64,000 bases of DNA from Pseudomonadota bacterium (GTDB lineage Bacteria > Pseudomonadota > Alphaproteobacteria > Rhizobiales > Xanthobacteraceae): positions 62,001 through 126,000 of the forward strand of contig JAEYAW010000027.1 of NCBI GenBank assembly GCA_023404675.1, read 5' to 3'. Position numbers and translations under genes: made by a program. This document shows positions 46,057 through 57,443 of this stretch, piece by piece (the stretch's first letter is position 1; the number at the start of each line of letters is the position of its first letter). The notes under the pieces were generated by a model, which ran no database searches, had not been told where the DNA came from, and was given only the letters and a program-made list of their open reading frames with translations.

Positions 46057-46491
46057 TTATTTGGGCGGGAGCGGTGCGTTCAGCATCCAGCGGTGTCCGT
46101 AGGGATCGCGCAGCATGGCGAAGCGCGCATTCCAGAACATATCGGCCGGTTCCTGCGTGGGCTTGCAGCCCGCGTTGATGGCCCGCGCGAAGGTCGCATC
46201 CACGTCGGCCGGATTGGCATACTGGATGGCGATGGCGACGCCTGCGGGCCGCTCGGCCGTCGGCGCAACCACTGCCGCATCCTGTTCGCAATAGTCCGGA
46301 AACTCGTCGGACATCAGAATGCGACCGCCGTTCACGCTGATGTCCGCATGCATCAGCCGCTTCCCGTCTTCCGCCGGCATACGCATGTTCTCGGTAGCGT
46401 CGAACGCCTTCTTGTAGAATTCGATCGCCTCGGCGGCTCCCCTGACAGTGAGATAGGGAGTGATCGGGGAGGTCATCGCAATCTGTTCCAT
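46057..46491 (-). CDS. VOC-family (glyoxalase/PhnB-like) protein
   Basis: Small metal-type vicinal-oxygen-chelate protein of the PhnB/3-demethylubiquinone-methyltransferase-like group, about 144 residues. It starts ITPYLTVRGAAEAIEFYKKAFDA, contains LMHADISVNGGRILMSDEFPD, and ends RFAMLRDPYGHRWML. The start could be ATG 46491 (GGGA upstream) or ATG 46476. It is convergent with the GST gene. The function cannot be assigned. Confidence 0.85.
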   Translation of the reverse strand: MEQIAMTSPITPYLTVRGAAEAIEFYKKAFDATENMRMPAEDGKRLMHADISVNGGRILMSDEFPDYCEQDAAVVAPTAERPAGVAIAIQYANPADVDATFARAINAGCKPTQEPADMFWNARFAMLRDPYGHRWMLNAPLPPK

Positions 46492-46753
46492 GTGTTGCAA
46501 TCCCTTGCTCTGGCGTCAGTCGGCATGTTTTGTGTCGGGCCAACACTTAACTAAATAGTAAAGTAATGGACGCGCGTCAAGGCTTCGGCGGACGGCACTT
46601 GTGCCCGTGAATCTGCGATTGGGGAAATACCTTGGAAACCATTTCCCGACGGTCTCTGTCGAATTCGCGTAAAACCCTCCTATTCGGAGCCGATTCCGTT
46701 AACCCCCGGATGATTGGTTGCGCGAAAGAACCAAGTTCCAGGGAAGCGTTTCG

Positions 46754-48088
46754 ATGCGTGTGTTTTTTGAGGTGGCGGCGCGCACGCGGCGTGGCAGCTC
46801 GATGTTGCTGCGGCTGGGAGCCGGCTTTGCCGGCGACAGGTGTGGCAACGTGGCCATGATGTTCGGCATCGTTCTTGTGCCGATCCTCGGATTTGTCGGC
46901 GCGGCGATCGATTACACCCTCGCCAACAACGTGCGCTCGAAGCTGCTGGCCGCCGCGGATTCGGCGGTTCTTCTCGCGGTCAGCCGTTCGGAGCTTTCCG
47001 CATCGCCGGACGAAGCGAAGGCGGCCGCGATCAAGCTGTTCGAATCCCAGGCCACGATGTCGGGGGTCGAGGATGTATCACTGACCCTGACGGTGACCGA
47101 CGACCCGGTGAAGGGCCGCACGGCTGTTGCCAGCTTCACCAAGAGCGTGGCCACCGAATTCATGAAAATTGCTGGCTTTCCGACGATCAGTCTGGGCGGC
47201 GGCGCGACTGCTGTGGCTCCGACTCCGATCTATATCGATTTTCACCTGCTGCTCGACAACACACCATCCATGGGTGTGGCGGCAACGCCGGCTGATGTCA
47301 CCAAGATGGTGAACGCGACATCCGACAAATGCGCTTTCGCGTGTCACGATCTTTCGACGACGAATAACTATTACAACAAGGCGAAATCGCTCGGCGTCAC
47401 GATGCGGATCGATGTGGTCCGGCAGGCCACGCAGCAACTGATGGATACCGCCAAGTCGGCGGCGACGGTGCCGAATCAGTACCGAATGGCGATTTTCACT
47501 TTTGGTTCTTCGTGCACGGCTCCGGGAATCAATACGGTATCGCCGCTTACGTCGAACCTGTCGTCGGCGAAGGCGATGGCCAACGCAATCGATCTGATGA
47601 CGATTCCCTATCAGGGCTACAACAACGATCAGTGCACGGATTTCGACGGCGCATTCGCCGGGGCCAACAGCTCGATCACCACTCCCGGGCCGGGATCAGC
47701 CCTGCTGCCGCAGAAATGGCTGTTCGTTGTCTCCGATGGCGTAGCTGACGCGTATTACCCCGCTACGTGCTCGAAGAAAACAACGAGCGGGCGCTGCCAG
47801 GAGCCGTTGAAGCCGGCGAACTGCACCGCGCTCAAGGCGCGCGGCGTCAACATCGCGGTCCTTTACACCACGTACCTCGCGCTGCCGACCAACAGCTGGT
47901 ACAATACGTGGATTGCGCCCTTCAACGCGGGGCCCTACAACCCTTCGACCAACAGCGAGATCGCCAAGAATATGAAGGCCTGCGCCTCGGACGGCTTCTA
48001 TTTCGAGGTCAGCCCGACCGACGGCATTTCTGACGCGATGAATGCGCTGTTTCAGAAGGCGATCGCCAACGCGCGACTGACCCGATGA
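46754..48088 (+). CDS. TadG-like membrane-anchored von Willebrand A protein
   Basis: Envelope protein of the TadE/TadG type, 444 residues from ATG 46754. Near residue 30 a short basic segment is followed by GNVAMMFGIVLVPILGFVGAAIDYTLANN, the pilin-like TadE segment that anchors the protein. The rest is a von Willebrand A-like domain: the metal-site start reads DNTPSMG (DxTxS instead of DxSxS) and WLFVVSDGVAD is the second strand. Several Cys residues suggest disulfides. No tad/flp pilus genes are nearby, so it is an orphan. The upstream region holds a small GGAAAT/ATTTCC repeat (46622-46645) but no other gene. Confidence 0.85.
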   Translation: MRVFFEVAARTRRGSSMLLRLGAGFAGDRCGNVAMMFGIVLVPILGFVGAAIDYTLANNVRSKLLAAADSAVLLAVSRSELSASPDEAKAAAIKLFESQATMSGVEDVSLTLTVTDDPVKGRTAVASFTKSVATEFMKIAGFPTISLGGGATAVAPTPIYIDFHLLLDNTPSMGVAATPADVTKMVNATSDKCAFACHDLSTTNNYYNKAKSLGVTMRIDVVRQATQQLMDTAKSAATVPNQYRMAIFTFGSSCTAPGINTVSPLTSNLSSAKAMANAIDLMTIPYQGYNNDQCTDFDGAFAGANSSITTPGPGSALLPQKWLFVVSDGVADAYYPATCSKKTTSGRCQEPLKPANCTALKARGVNIAVLYTTYLALPTNSWYNTWIAPFNAGPYNPSTNSEIAKNMKACASDGFYFEVSPTDGISDAMNALFQKAIANARLTR

Positions 48089-48170
48089 GACGATTCCATG
48101 CGGTCGGACGTATCCCTTCAGCAGATGCGAAGGGCGGCAGCATGGGTATATTCGGCAAAGCTGATGGCCA

Positions 48171-49529
48171 TCAGCCGAGGCTGATCGGAAGATAGCGGCG
48201 CCCCTCGGTTTTCAGCAGCTTGCGCACGGCTGACGAGGCCATGATCTCTCCGGTGTTGGCGAACGCCTCGTGGTTCTGCTCGATATCGTCGAGGTCGTAG
48301 AGATAGTTCACCATCAGTCCTGCCGCCTCGCGCAGCCCCTTCGGGGAGACGTCGCCGAGCCAGTTGATCCGCTCGAGCCGCGCCCCGTTGCCGAGGTGAA
48401 AGCGTGCGACCGGATCGACAGGGCGGTTGCGCGCTGCTTTCGCCTTGAGGAAGTAGGTCGCGGCTGCCGGCTCCAGGATCGGCCGAAGCTGCGCGACGAG
48501 CTGGGCGTCCTCGATCCAGTCCGACCGGTCCAGATGATTGAGCAGCGGCCGGTCTTCGTCGGAAATCCCGGTCTCCGCGCCCTTGCGCAGCCACGCCATG
48601 AAGCCGGGCACCGGCGAGAGCGTCACGAACGTGTCGAGCTTGGGCAGATCGCGGCGCAGTTCCTCGACCACCTGCTTGATGAGGAAGTTGCCGAAAGAGA
48701 TGCCTCCGAGGCCGCGCTGGCAATTGGAGATCGAGTAGAACACGGCGGTCCGTGCGCGCGCGAGCGGCACGGGGCTGCGATCCTCCGCGAGCAGCGGGCC
48801 GATCGCGCCGGGAATGGTTTCGGTGAGCGCGACTTCGACGAAGATCAGCGGCTCGTCCACCATGGCGGGATGGAAGAACGCGTAGCAGCGCCGGTCTTCC
48901 GGATCGATACGCCGGCGCAGGTCGTTCCAGTCGTGGATCTGATGCACCGCCTCGTAGCGGATGACCTTTTCCAGCACGTTGGCGGGCGATGACCAGTCGA
49001 TCCGGCGCAGCACGAGGAACCCCCTGTTGAACCAAGAGCCCAGAAGATGCGAGAGGTCGCGGTCCACGGCCGCGATGTCCTTGTTGGTGCTCGCGAGCTT
49101 GAGCAGGTCGGCGCGCATGGCGACCAGATCGCTGGTCGCGCCGGGCGCGCGGTTGAGCCGCCGGAACAGCTCCTGCCGACGGGGCTCGGTCGCGAAATGG
49201 ATGGTGGCCGCGCTCTCGTCGGATGGGGCGTTCTGCCAGGCCGCGAGGCTGCGCGTGATCTCCTCCCGATCCGGACCGTAATGCTGTGCGAGTTCCCGGA
49301 AGAACGCCAGCTGGCTGTCGCGGTCCAGCCCGGCATAGAGGTCGAGCATGTCGCGGGCCAGCGCGATCCCTGAGGCTTCGCCGCTGCCGGACAGCAGGGC
49401 TTCGCACTGGCCGATCAGGTCCGTCACGCGCTGGGCCGGATCGCCGGAGCGTGGCTTGCCGCCGAGAAGGGCGCGCCCGCGTTCAGCGATCGAGGCCAGA
49501 AGGTCGGACATGAAGGCGTTGCTGCTCAT
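48171..49529 (-). CDS. Malonyl-CoA decarboxylase
   Basis: Converts malonyl-CoA to acetyl-CoA and CO2. The protein is 452 residues from ATG 49529; an internal Met 6 codons later (49511) is an alternative start. Family features are the helical N-terminal half and the acetyltransferase-like C-terminal half with YSISNCQRGLGGISFGNFLIKQV, TLSPVPGFMAWL and FHLGNGARLERINWLGD, which include the Ser and His of the active site. No malonyl-CoA synthetase or malonate transporter is adjacent, so it is not in a standard mat operon. Confidence 0.92.
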   Translation of the reverse strand: MSSNAFMSDLLASIAERGRALLGGKPRSGDPAQRVTDLIGQCEALLSGSGEASGIALARDMLDLYAGLDRDSQLAFFRELAQHYGPDREEITRSLAAWQNAPSDESAATIHFATEPRRQELFRRLNRAPGATSDLVAMRADLLKLASTNKDIAAVDRDLSHLLGSWFNRGFLVLRRIDWSSPANVLEKVIRYEAVHQIHDWNDLRRRIDPEDRRCYAFFHPAMVDEPLIFVEVALTETIPGAIGPLLAEDRSPVPLARARTAVFYSISNCQRGLGGISFGNFLIKQVVEELRRDLPKLDTFVTLSPVPGFMAWLRKGAETGISDEDRPLLNHLDRSDWIEDAQLVAQLRPILEPAAATYFLKAKAARNRPVDPVARFHLGNGARLERINWLGDVSPKGLREAAGLMVNYLYDLDDIEQNHEAFANTGEIMASSAVRKLLKTEGRRYLPISLG

Positions 49530-49636
49530 GAAGCCTCGTGAACTGGGAGGGGCTGCGCGAGGAATCCTGACGGACATCTCTCCGGGGCAGTGTACAGCGT
49601 TTTGGTGCGAAAGGGAGATGGGCCGGTCGCTGGACG

Positions 49637-50611
49637 CTACTGATCCGCCTCGGGAGGCGCCTGCTGTCCGATCAAAAGATCGAGCGCGAATTTGATCGTC
49701 GCCCGTTCGTCCTCGGACAGGCCGCGCAGCAGTTCCGCCTCGTGGGCCTTCGCGGCCTGTTGCACCGGGAGCACGCGGGCGCGCCCTTCCGGCGTCAGGT
49801 GGATGGTGGCGTGGTCGGGATCGCCGCCGGCGCCGCGCCGCTCGATCAGCCCGTCGCCTTCCATCTGCTCCAGCACCTGCGCGAGACGGGGCTCGTTCGC
49901 CAGCGCCATCTCGGCGAGTTCGCTGACGGAGAGGCCGTCCACGTCCATCAGGCAGGCCAGCACCCGCCACTCCTCCACCGTGATGTTCCATTGCGGCAGC
50001 GACGCATGGAAGGCGTTCGATACCATGTGGCTGGCGCGGGCGAGCAGATAGGCGAGATAGTTGCGGGCGAAGCTGTTGTCCGCCAGCTTGAGCGCCCGGC
50101 GCGGCGGTGGGCTTTCGATGCGCCGCATCTGGCCCGAATGAAACAGCAGCGGCTCCTGCACGTTCTCGATCAGCCTCACCACCTCGCCAACGAGGATGGT
50201 GTGATCGCCGCCGGGATAGCGCGCCCAGATGCGGCATTCGAAGATCGGCGCGATGCCGTCGATCAGCGGCGCGCCGGTGATGCCGGGCGCGTGCGGCAGC
50301 CCCTCGAACTTGCTGCCGCGCGAGGCGAAGCGCAGCGCCATCTGCTGGTGATCTGCGCCGAGAAAATGAACGGCGAACGCTTTGGCGGCCACATAGGCGT
50401 CATGGCTGTGCGCGGATTTCGCGACACTCCACAGGATCAATGGCGGATCGAGCGACACCGATGCGAACGAGTTGGCCGTCATTCCCACGAGTTGCCCGTC
50501 ACGCGCGGCGGTCACGACTGTGACGCCGGTGGGAAACTGGCCCAGCGCGCGGCGAAAGCGGTCACCCGGGATCGGGAGAACGTCGGCCGAAGCTGTCGCA
50601 CTGTCTGTCAT
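49637..50611 (-). CDS. Flavin reductase fused to a MarR-type domain
   Basis: A 324-residue fusion starting at ATG 50611. Residues about 15-170 are an FMN-binding split-barrel flavin reductase (FRRALGQFPTGVTVVTA, then GMTANSFASVSLDPPLILW). Residues about 185-315 are a MarR-type winged helix (WRVLACLMDVDGLSVSELAEMALANEPRLAQVLEQMEGDGLIERR). The C1 reductase of 4-hydroxyphenylacetate hydroxylase from Acinetobacter baumannii has this build; there the MarR-like part senses the aromatic substrate and controls reductase activity. No partner oxygenase is next to it here. A DNA-binding redox sensor is an alternative. Confidence 0.88.
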   Translation of the reverse strand: MTDSATASADVLPIPGDRFRRALGQFPTGVTVVTAARDGQLVGMTANSFASVSLDPPLILWSVAKSAHSHDAYVAAKAFAVHFLGADHQQMALRFASRGSKFEGLPHAPGITGAPLIDGIAPIFECRIWARYPGGDHTILVGEVVRLIENVQEPLLFHSGQMRRIESPPPRRALKLADNSFARNYLAYLLARASHMVSNAFHASLPQWNITVEEWRVLACLMDVDGLSVSELAEMALANEPRLAQVLEQMEGDGLIERRGAGGDPDHATIHLTPEGRARVLPVQQAAKAHEAELLRGLSEDERATIKFALDLLIGQQAPPEADQ

Positions 50612-50882
50612 CGCCTTGCTCCGGAGCAGCGCCCGCCGGTGTGGTCCAGCCTCGCGCATCACTGCGTCGTTTATATCAGGCGATCCGTTGCATCCACCCC
50701 GCCGCCCGTGCGTTTGAATATCTTCAATACGGGGATCGACCGCAACCGGAGCCGGCCGGTCGCAGCGCTCAATTCGCAGCCAAAGGGATCGGCAATCTGC
50801 CGCACATTTGGACTTTGATTTTGTCCGCAAATCGTCTGGCCTGACGGGAAGCTGCTGGGCGGCTGTGAGAGCGAGGCCGGCA

Positions 50883-51926
50883 ATGAATTCGCATCCGGTG
50901 CGTGACGATCTGATTCCGGAACCGAAGACGGCGCCTTCGCCGCGCCCTGCGCGAATCTGCGTCGCCGGATCCGGCGCCGTCGGCGGTACGCTGGCCGTCC
51001 GGCTCGCGGCGGCAGGGCACGACGTGAGCGTGCTGGCCCGGGGCGCACAACTGGAGGCGATCCGCGCGTCGGGGCTGAGGCTGGAGCATCGCGACGGCAC
51101 GATCCGCGCCGACCTGCGCGCCTCGCAGCACGCCGATTTTGGCGTGCAGGATGTCGTGTTCGTATCGGTGAAGGCGCACAGCCTCGCCGGACTGCTGCCG
51201 ACGATCATGCCGCTGATCGGCGAGCACACGATCGTGGTGCCGACGCTCAACGGCGTGCCGTGGTGGTACTTTCAGGGCACCGGCGAGCGGTTCGAGGGCG
51301 AGCCGGTGCGTGCCGTCGATCCGGACGGCGAACTCCTGAGATTGCTGCCGTGGCAGCGCGTGGTCGGCAGCGTCGTCTATATCGCCGCGCACGTGCCGGA
51401 GCCCGGCCTTGTCGTCACCACCAACCGCAACCGGCTGGTGCTGGGCGAGCCGAGTCATCGGCCGAGCACGCGGGTCGAGGCGCTCTGCCGCTACCTGAAC
51501 GGCGCGGGCGTGGTCGCCGAGCCGACCGAGCGGATCCGCGATGCGATCTGGACCAAGCTCGTCTCCAACCTGTCGTGCAATCCGCTATCGGTGGTGACCG
51601 GCGGCACGCTTCAGGAGATGCACGACGACGAGAGCCTTCGCGCCATCATCGCCGCCATCGTGCGGGAAGCGATGGCGGTGGGCGCGGCCTACGGCGCGCG
51701 CTTCACGCTCGATCCGGTCACCGTGATGAATAATGCGCGGCAACTCGGGGCGTTCAAGACCTCGATGTTGCAGGACTACGAGCGCGGCACGCCGCTGGAA
51801 CTGGGGGCGATCGGCGATGCCGTGGTGGAGCTTGCCGCGCGCTACGACATTCCGATGCCGGTGACGCGGCAGGTCCTCGCGCTGGCCCGGTTTCGCGCCA
51901 CGCATCGCTCGTGCGTTTCAGGTTGA
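50883..51926 (+). CDS. Ketopantoate reductase family protein (PanE/ApbA-like)
   Basis: NADPH-dependent 2-oxoacid reductase, 347 residues from ATG 50883. The Rossmann motif VAGSGAVGGTLAVRLAAAGHDV is at about residues 26-47. Lys in VSVKAHSL, and KLVSNLSCNPLS with the C-terminal helical domain, match the family. The protein may be true ketopantoate reductase (pantothenate synthesis) or one of the many 2-dehydropantoate-2-reductase-like paralogues that act on other acids. It is divergent from the reductase-MarR fusion. Confidence 0.86.
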   Translation: MNSHPVRDDLIPEPKTAPSPRPARICVAGSGAVGGTLAVRLAAAGHDVSVLARGAQLEAIRASGLRLEHRDGTIRADLRASQHADFGVQDVVFVSVKAHSLAGLLPTIMPLIGEHTIVVPTLNGVPWWYFQGTGERFEGEPVRAVDPDGELLRLLPWQRVVGSVVYIAAHVPEPGLVVTTNRNRLVLGEPSHRPSTRVEALCRYLNGAGVVAEPTERIRDAIWTKLVSNLSCNPLSVVTGGTLQEMHDDESLRAIIAAIVREAMAVGAAYGARFTLDPVTVMNNARQLGAFKTSMLQDYERGTPLELGAIGDAVVELAARYDIPMPVTRQVLALARFRATHRSCVSG

Positions 51927-51951
51927 GACGGCAGCGCTGTCTTTACTTCTG

Positions 51952-52054
51952 CCCGCCGGGGAGAGGTCGGATCGCGGCAGCGATCCGGGTGAGGGGAAAT
52001 CTCGATCGAAAGTTTTGATCCCCTCACCCCAGCCCTCTCCCCCGAGGGAGAGGG
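51952..52054. repeat. Nested palindromic intergenic repeat
   Basis: About 100 bp built of palindromes. A left hairpin has GGATCGC/GCGATCC arms (51969-51986). A central inverted repeat pairs GGGTGAGGGGA (51987-51997) with TCCCCTCACCC (52019-52029). A right hairpin pairs CCCTCTCCC with GGGAGAGGG (52033-52054). From memory, blocks reading CCCTCACCC...CCCTCTCCC are among the commonest intergenic repeats in alphaproteobacterial genomes. It lies between two convergent genes and may terminate both. Confidence 0.62.
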
Positions 52055-52136
52055 AGCGCTCAGCATGGCTCGACGGGCGTTTCCGTCAAAACGGGAACTG
52101 CTCTAACCGATCTGGATATGATGCGCAGGCGGTGGC

Positions 52137-54296
52137 CTACGGCATCTGGATCGCGGCGCTGGTCTGGCCGACCACCTTGCCGTTGCTGGTGGCGATCAGG
52201 AAGACGCGGTTCTTCGCCGGATCATAGGGGATCGGCCCGGTGGCCTGAACGAACACCGTGAAGGTCGCGACATCGCCGTTGCCGAGGGTGGACGTCACCG
52301 ACGCGGCGGGCTCGGGCGGGTTGACGCAGACGCCCTGCGGGCTGGTCTGGCAGATAGTCAGCGTCACCGGAAGATTGGCGACGACCTGACCATAGGCGGT
52401 GTCCGTCGGCGTGAAGGTGATCGTGCCCGGCGCGCTGATATTGATCCCAGCCGCGGCCATCACGCCGGTGCCGCCGGCGTTCAGCAGGATGTTGCCATCG
52501 TGCGTGGGCGTCTCCGACACCGAGAGGATGTCGGGCAGCGGCGTCGCCTCGGCTGTCAGCAGGAAGGTGTTCACGCCGGAGATGGCGGTCGGCTGCGGCG
52601 CGTTGCTGCAAGAAAAATTCAGCGCGATGTCGCGGGTGAAAGCCTGCGTCGGCGTGATCTGGAAGTAATAAGTCTGCGCCCGGCCGGCGAGAATATTGAC
52701 GGGCGCGTTGGCGGTGCCCGTGGGCAGGTTCGTCACCGGATCCGTGGTCTGGTAAAAGAAATTCGCGGGCACGCCCGATGGCAGCGAGAGCGCGCAGGCG
52801 GCAGCGACGTTCTGCCCCGCATTGATGATTGTCGCAAAGCCCGTGACGCCGACGCCGACAGTCGTGGTGCGCGCGGTCGGGGCGATCGCGCTGAAGATCA
52901 GGGTGGGCTGTGCCTGGTCGACCATGACAGACACATCGATGCCACGGCTGCCCATGGCTGTGTCGGTATTCTGAATCGCAATGTGACTGCTGGTCGTGCC
53001 TACGGGCAGCGCTGCGCCGGGTTTGATCGAAAAAGTGATGATCGTCGGCGTGGTGGTCGCGGTGCCGCTCGTGGATGAGGCAGTAAGCCAGTCGGGAATG
53101 CCCTGGATCACATAGTTCGCCGTTCCACTGCTCGTACTTACAGAATAAGTGATTGAGCCCGGCGTATAAGGGCCACCTTGGATACCTGCGAACGCCATAT
53201 CACTCGCTGGTTCCACCCTCATCAAGGGAAACTGAGTGTCGGCCGGAAGATCGATCCGCCACGGACCAAAACGAGAAGAACGCTGTCCCAAACCAACGAT
53301 GACGTTTCCATCGCGGGAGATGCCGGTGACTGAGTAAAGAGCTATGCCGCTTACGTCTACGCCCACGAGTGACAGCAAACGCTCTAGGGACTGGTTGCCT
53401 GTTTCGTAGGTCCACCGCACGGCGTTTGACTGCTGAGCGGCCGCGGTGCGCGCGCCCACTATGATCCTGGCATCTCCGCTAGCGCCAGAAGGTCGAAAAA
53501 TTATGTTATCTCCTAAGCGGGACATTCCACCAATTTGCGACCACCGAACGACGTTAATTGAAGGGCCAAGAATTGATATGCTTGGGATATAAGATCCGCC
53601 GACGATCGTTCCGCCATCGGATGAAATTGCGATAGCAAAGCTGTTGTCCGTGTAAGGTAGAGTTCCGAGACCTGCAGTCGATGTGGTCGGCTTCCATCGA
53701 ATGGCTTGGCGGTTTGTTGTCGAGCTTTCACCCGCGATGGTTTGCCCATCAGCGCTGATAGCGCTGATACTGCTGCTGCTGTTGCCAGGGAGCGGTGCGA
53801 TCTCGTCAGCCACGCCGGTGGCGACGTTGTAGCGAAAGCCACGTGTACTGCTGTCGGGACGGGTGCACGTTCCCGCAATGAAGTTGCCGTCATCGCTGAC
53901 CGCAGATGCCGAGGCGGACGAGCAGCCCGGAAGTCCCGGCACTTGATTCATCCCCCCTGACAACGTCCAGCGAAAGGCCCGATTGCTTCCTGAGGCTGAG
54001 CTCATTCCGACAACGACCGTCCCGTCCGCGTTGATCCCTAGCGCGGTACTGCTTGTGTCTCCAGGAAATGCACCGAGCAACGTCACGTTGCCGCCGACAA
54101 GGATTGCGGCTTGAGACGACGCCTGTCCCGCGATGACTGAGCCGTCGGCGCTGACGGCATTGGCGGCCGTCAGGCCGGTCAATTCGGTGAAGCTTGCCGC
54201 CTCGCTTTGCGAAAGCGGAAGAGCACCAACAACAAGGCCGAATATGAGACCGGCAATGATTTGACGCCCCCGCGCCCGACGCAAAAATCCCGTCAT
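52137..54296 (-). CDS. Secreted HAF-repeat protein with Ig-like C-terminal domains
   Basis: Exported protein of 719 residues with a signal peptide (hydrophobic core near 13-30, cleavage near SEAAS). The first half has seven degenerate repeats of the HAF extracellular type, pattern S-x-D-G-x-x-I-x-G, near residues 49, 89, 134, 181, 225, 272 and 327, which would form a beta-propeller. The second half is Thr/Ser-rich and looks like beta-sandwich modules. There is no LPXTG or autotransporter domain. The N-terminal coding part (about 53100-54290) is visibly less GC-rich than its neighbours. The function is unknown; adhesion or surface binding is possible. Confidence 0.8.
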   Translation of the reverse strand: MTGFLRRARGRQIIAGLIFGLVVGALPLSQSEAASFTELTGLTAANAVSADGSVIAGQASSQAAILVGGNVTLLGAFPGDTSSTALGINADGTVVVGMSSASGSNRAFRWTLSGGMNQVPGLPGCSSASASAVSDDGNFIAGTCTRPDSSTRGFRYNVATGVADEIAPLPGNSSSSISAISADGQTIAGESSTTNRQAIRWKPTTSTAGLGTLPYTDNSFAIAISSDGGTIVGGSYIPSISILGPSINVVRWSQIGGMSRLGDNIIFRPSGASGDARIIVGARTAAAQQSNAVRWTYETGNQSLERLLSLVGVDVSGIALYSVTGISRDGNVIVGLGQRSSRFGPWRIDLPADTQFPLMRVEPASDMAFAGIQGGPYTPGSITYSVSTSSGTANYVIQGIPDWLTASSTSGTATTTPTIITFSIKPGAALPVGTTSSHIAIQNTDTAMGSRGIDVSVMVDQAQPTLIFSAIAPTARTTTVGVGVTGFATIINAGQNVAAACALSLPSGVPANFFYQTTDPVTNLPTGTANAPVNILAGRAQTYYFQITPTQAFTRDIALNFSCSNAPQPTAISGVNTFLLTAEATPLPDILSVSETPTHDGNILLNAGGTGVMAAAGINISAPGTITFTPTDTAYGQVVANLPVTLTICQTSPQGVCVNPPEPAASVTSTLGNGDVATFTVFVQATGPIPYDPAKNRVFLIATSNGKVVGQTSAAIQMP

Positions 54297-54408
54297 CGAA
54301 ATGCTCCGCCCCGAAACGCAATGCCTGCGCCGCCCCGTTTCCCGCGATCTGCGGTCAGGCGATCCTCAATCCCGATACAATCATAGGCTGCACGGATGAC
54401 AAAGCAAA

Positions 54409-54438
54409 GGCCGCCGCCCGATTGGGCGACGGCCTTTT
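54409..54438 (-). terminator. Terminator downstream of clpB
   Basis: A hairpin pairs AAAGGCCGCCGCCC (left) with GGGCGACGGCCTTT (right) with one mismatch and a GATT loop. On the minus strand it is followed by a T-rich run. It lies about 50 bp beyond the clpB stop and probably ends the clpB transcript; the HAF-protein promoter must lie just beyond, to the left. Confidence 0.65.
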
Positions 54439-54451
54439 GTTCTCCCGCGGT

Positions 54452-54485
54452 CTCGGCGATCGCGGAGATTGCCGCGATCGCCGAG
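54452..54485 (-). other. 14-bp perfect hairpin directly after clpB
   Basis: CTCGGCGATCGCGG (54452-54465) and CCGCGATCGCCGAG (54472-54485) are perfect complements around a 6-nt loop, starting 4 bp after the clpB stop. There is no T-tract of its own. It may protect the mRNA end or act together with the hairpin at 54409. Confidence 0.6.
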
Positions 54486-54489
54486 CGCC

Positions 54490-57129
<2,640 letters not shown>

Positions 57130-57443
57130 GATAAGCCCCTCGGCCTGCCGCGTCCGCCCCTGAGGCACGGAGGTGGCATCGTCACTGGGTTGGATTTTTT
57201 CTTTTCCCCGCCCTGACGAACAGGCGGGGAAGGCGGTCGCTGGATCACGCCAGCTTGATCAGGATGTGGGGACACCAAACTGCTTACGGAAGAGGCAGGC
57301 ATTGAGTTTCGTCAATGATTTCGTCGTGGGCGGGCGGGCGCTCTGCGACAACCTGTCTCTGCTCAACCAAGTGTGAAATTGATTTGTCCAAGCAAGGGCT
57401 TCTCGCGCCGCATCGAACCCGGCAAAGTCGTCTCGTTGCGCGC
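57130..57443. promoter_or_regulatory. clpB/DsbD divergent promoter region with candidate heat-shock promoter
   Basis: No gene is supported in these 314 bp. On the minus strand CTTCCGT (about 57286-57292) is followed after 14 nt by CCCCACAT (57264-57271), 7 of 8 to the sigma-32 -10 consensus CCCCATNT with a weak -35. A hairpin TCCCCGCC/GGCGGGGA (57205-57230) lies in the presumed clpB leader. RpoH control of clpB is well established in proteobacteria; this exact site is inferred. Confidence 0.4.

Noticed and set aside
49530..50237. N-terminal extension of malonyl-CoA decarboxylase
   Set aside because: The frame is open back to 50237, but the extra residues are low-complexity and overlap the reductase-MarR gene in another frame; the family starts near 49529.
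51952..52054. CRISPR array
   Set aside because: The block is nested inverted repeats with no regularly spaced direct repeats and no cas genes nearby.
57194..57230. Terminator in the clpB leader
   Set aside because: The hairpin TCCCCGCC/GGCGGGGA has its T-run on the wrong side for a plus-strand terminator and an A-run after it on the minus strand, so it does not fit either direction.
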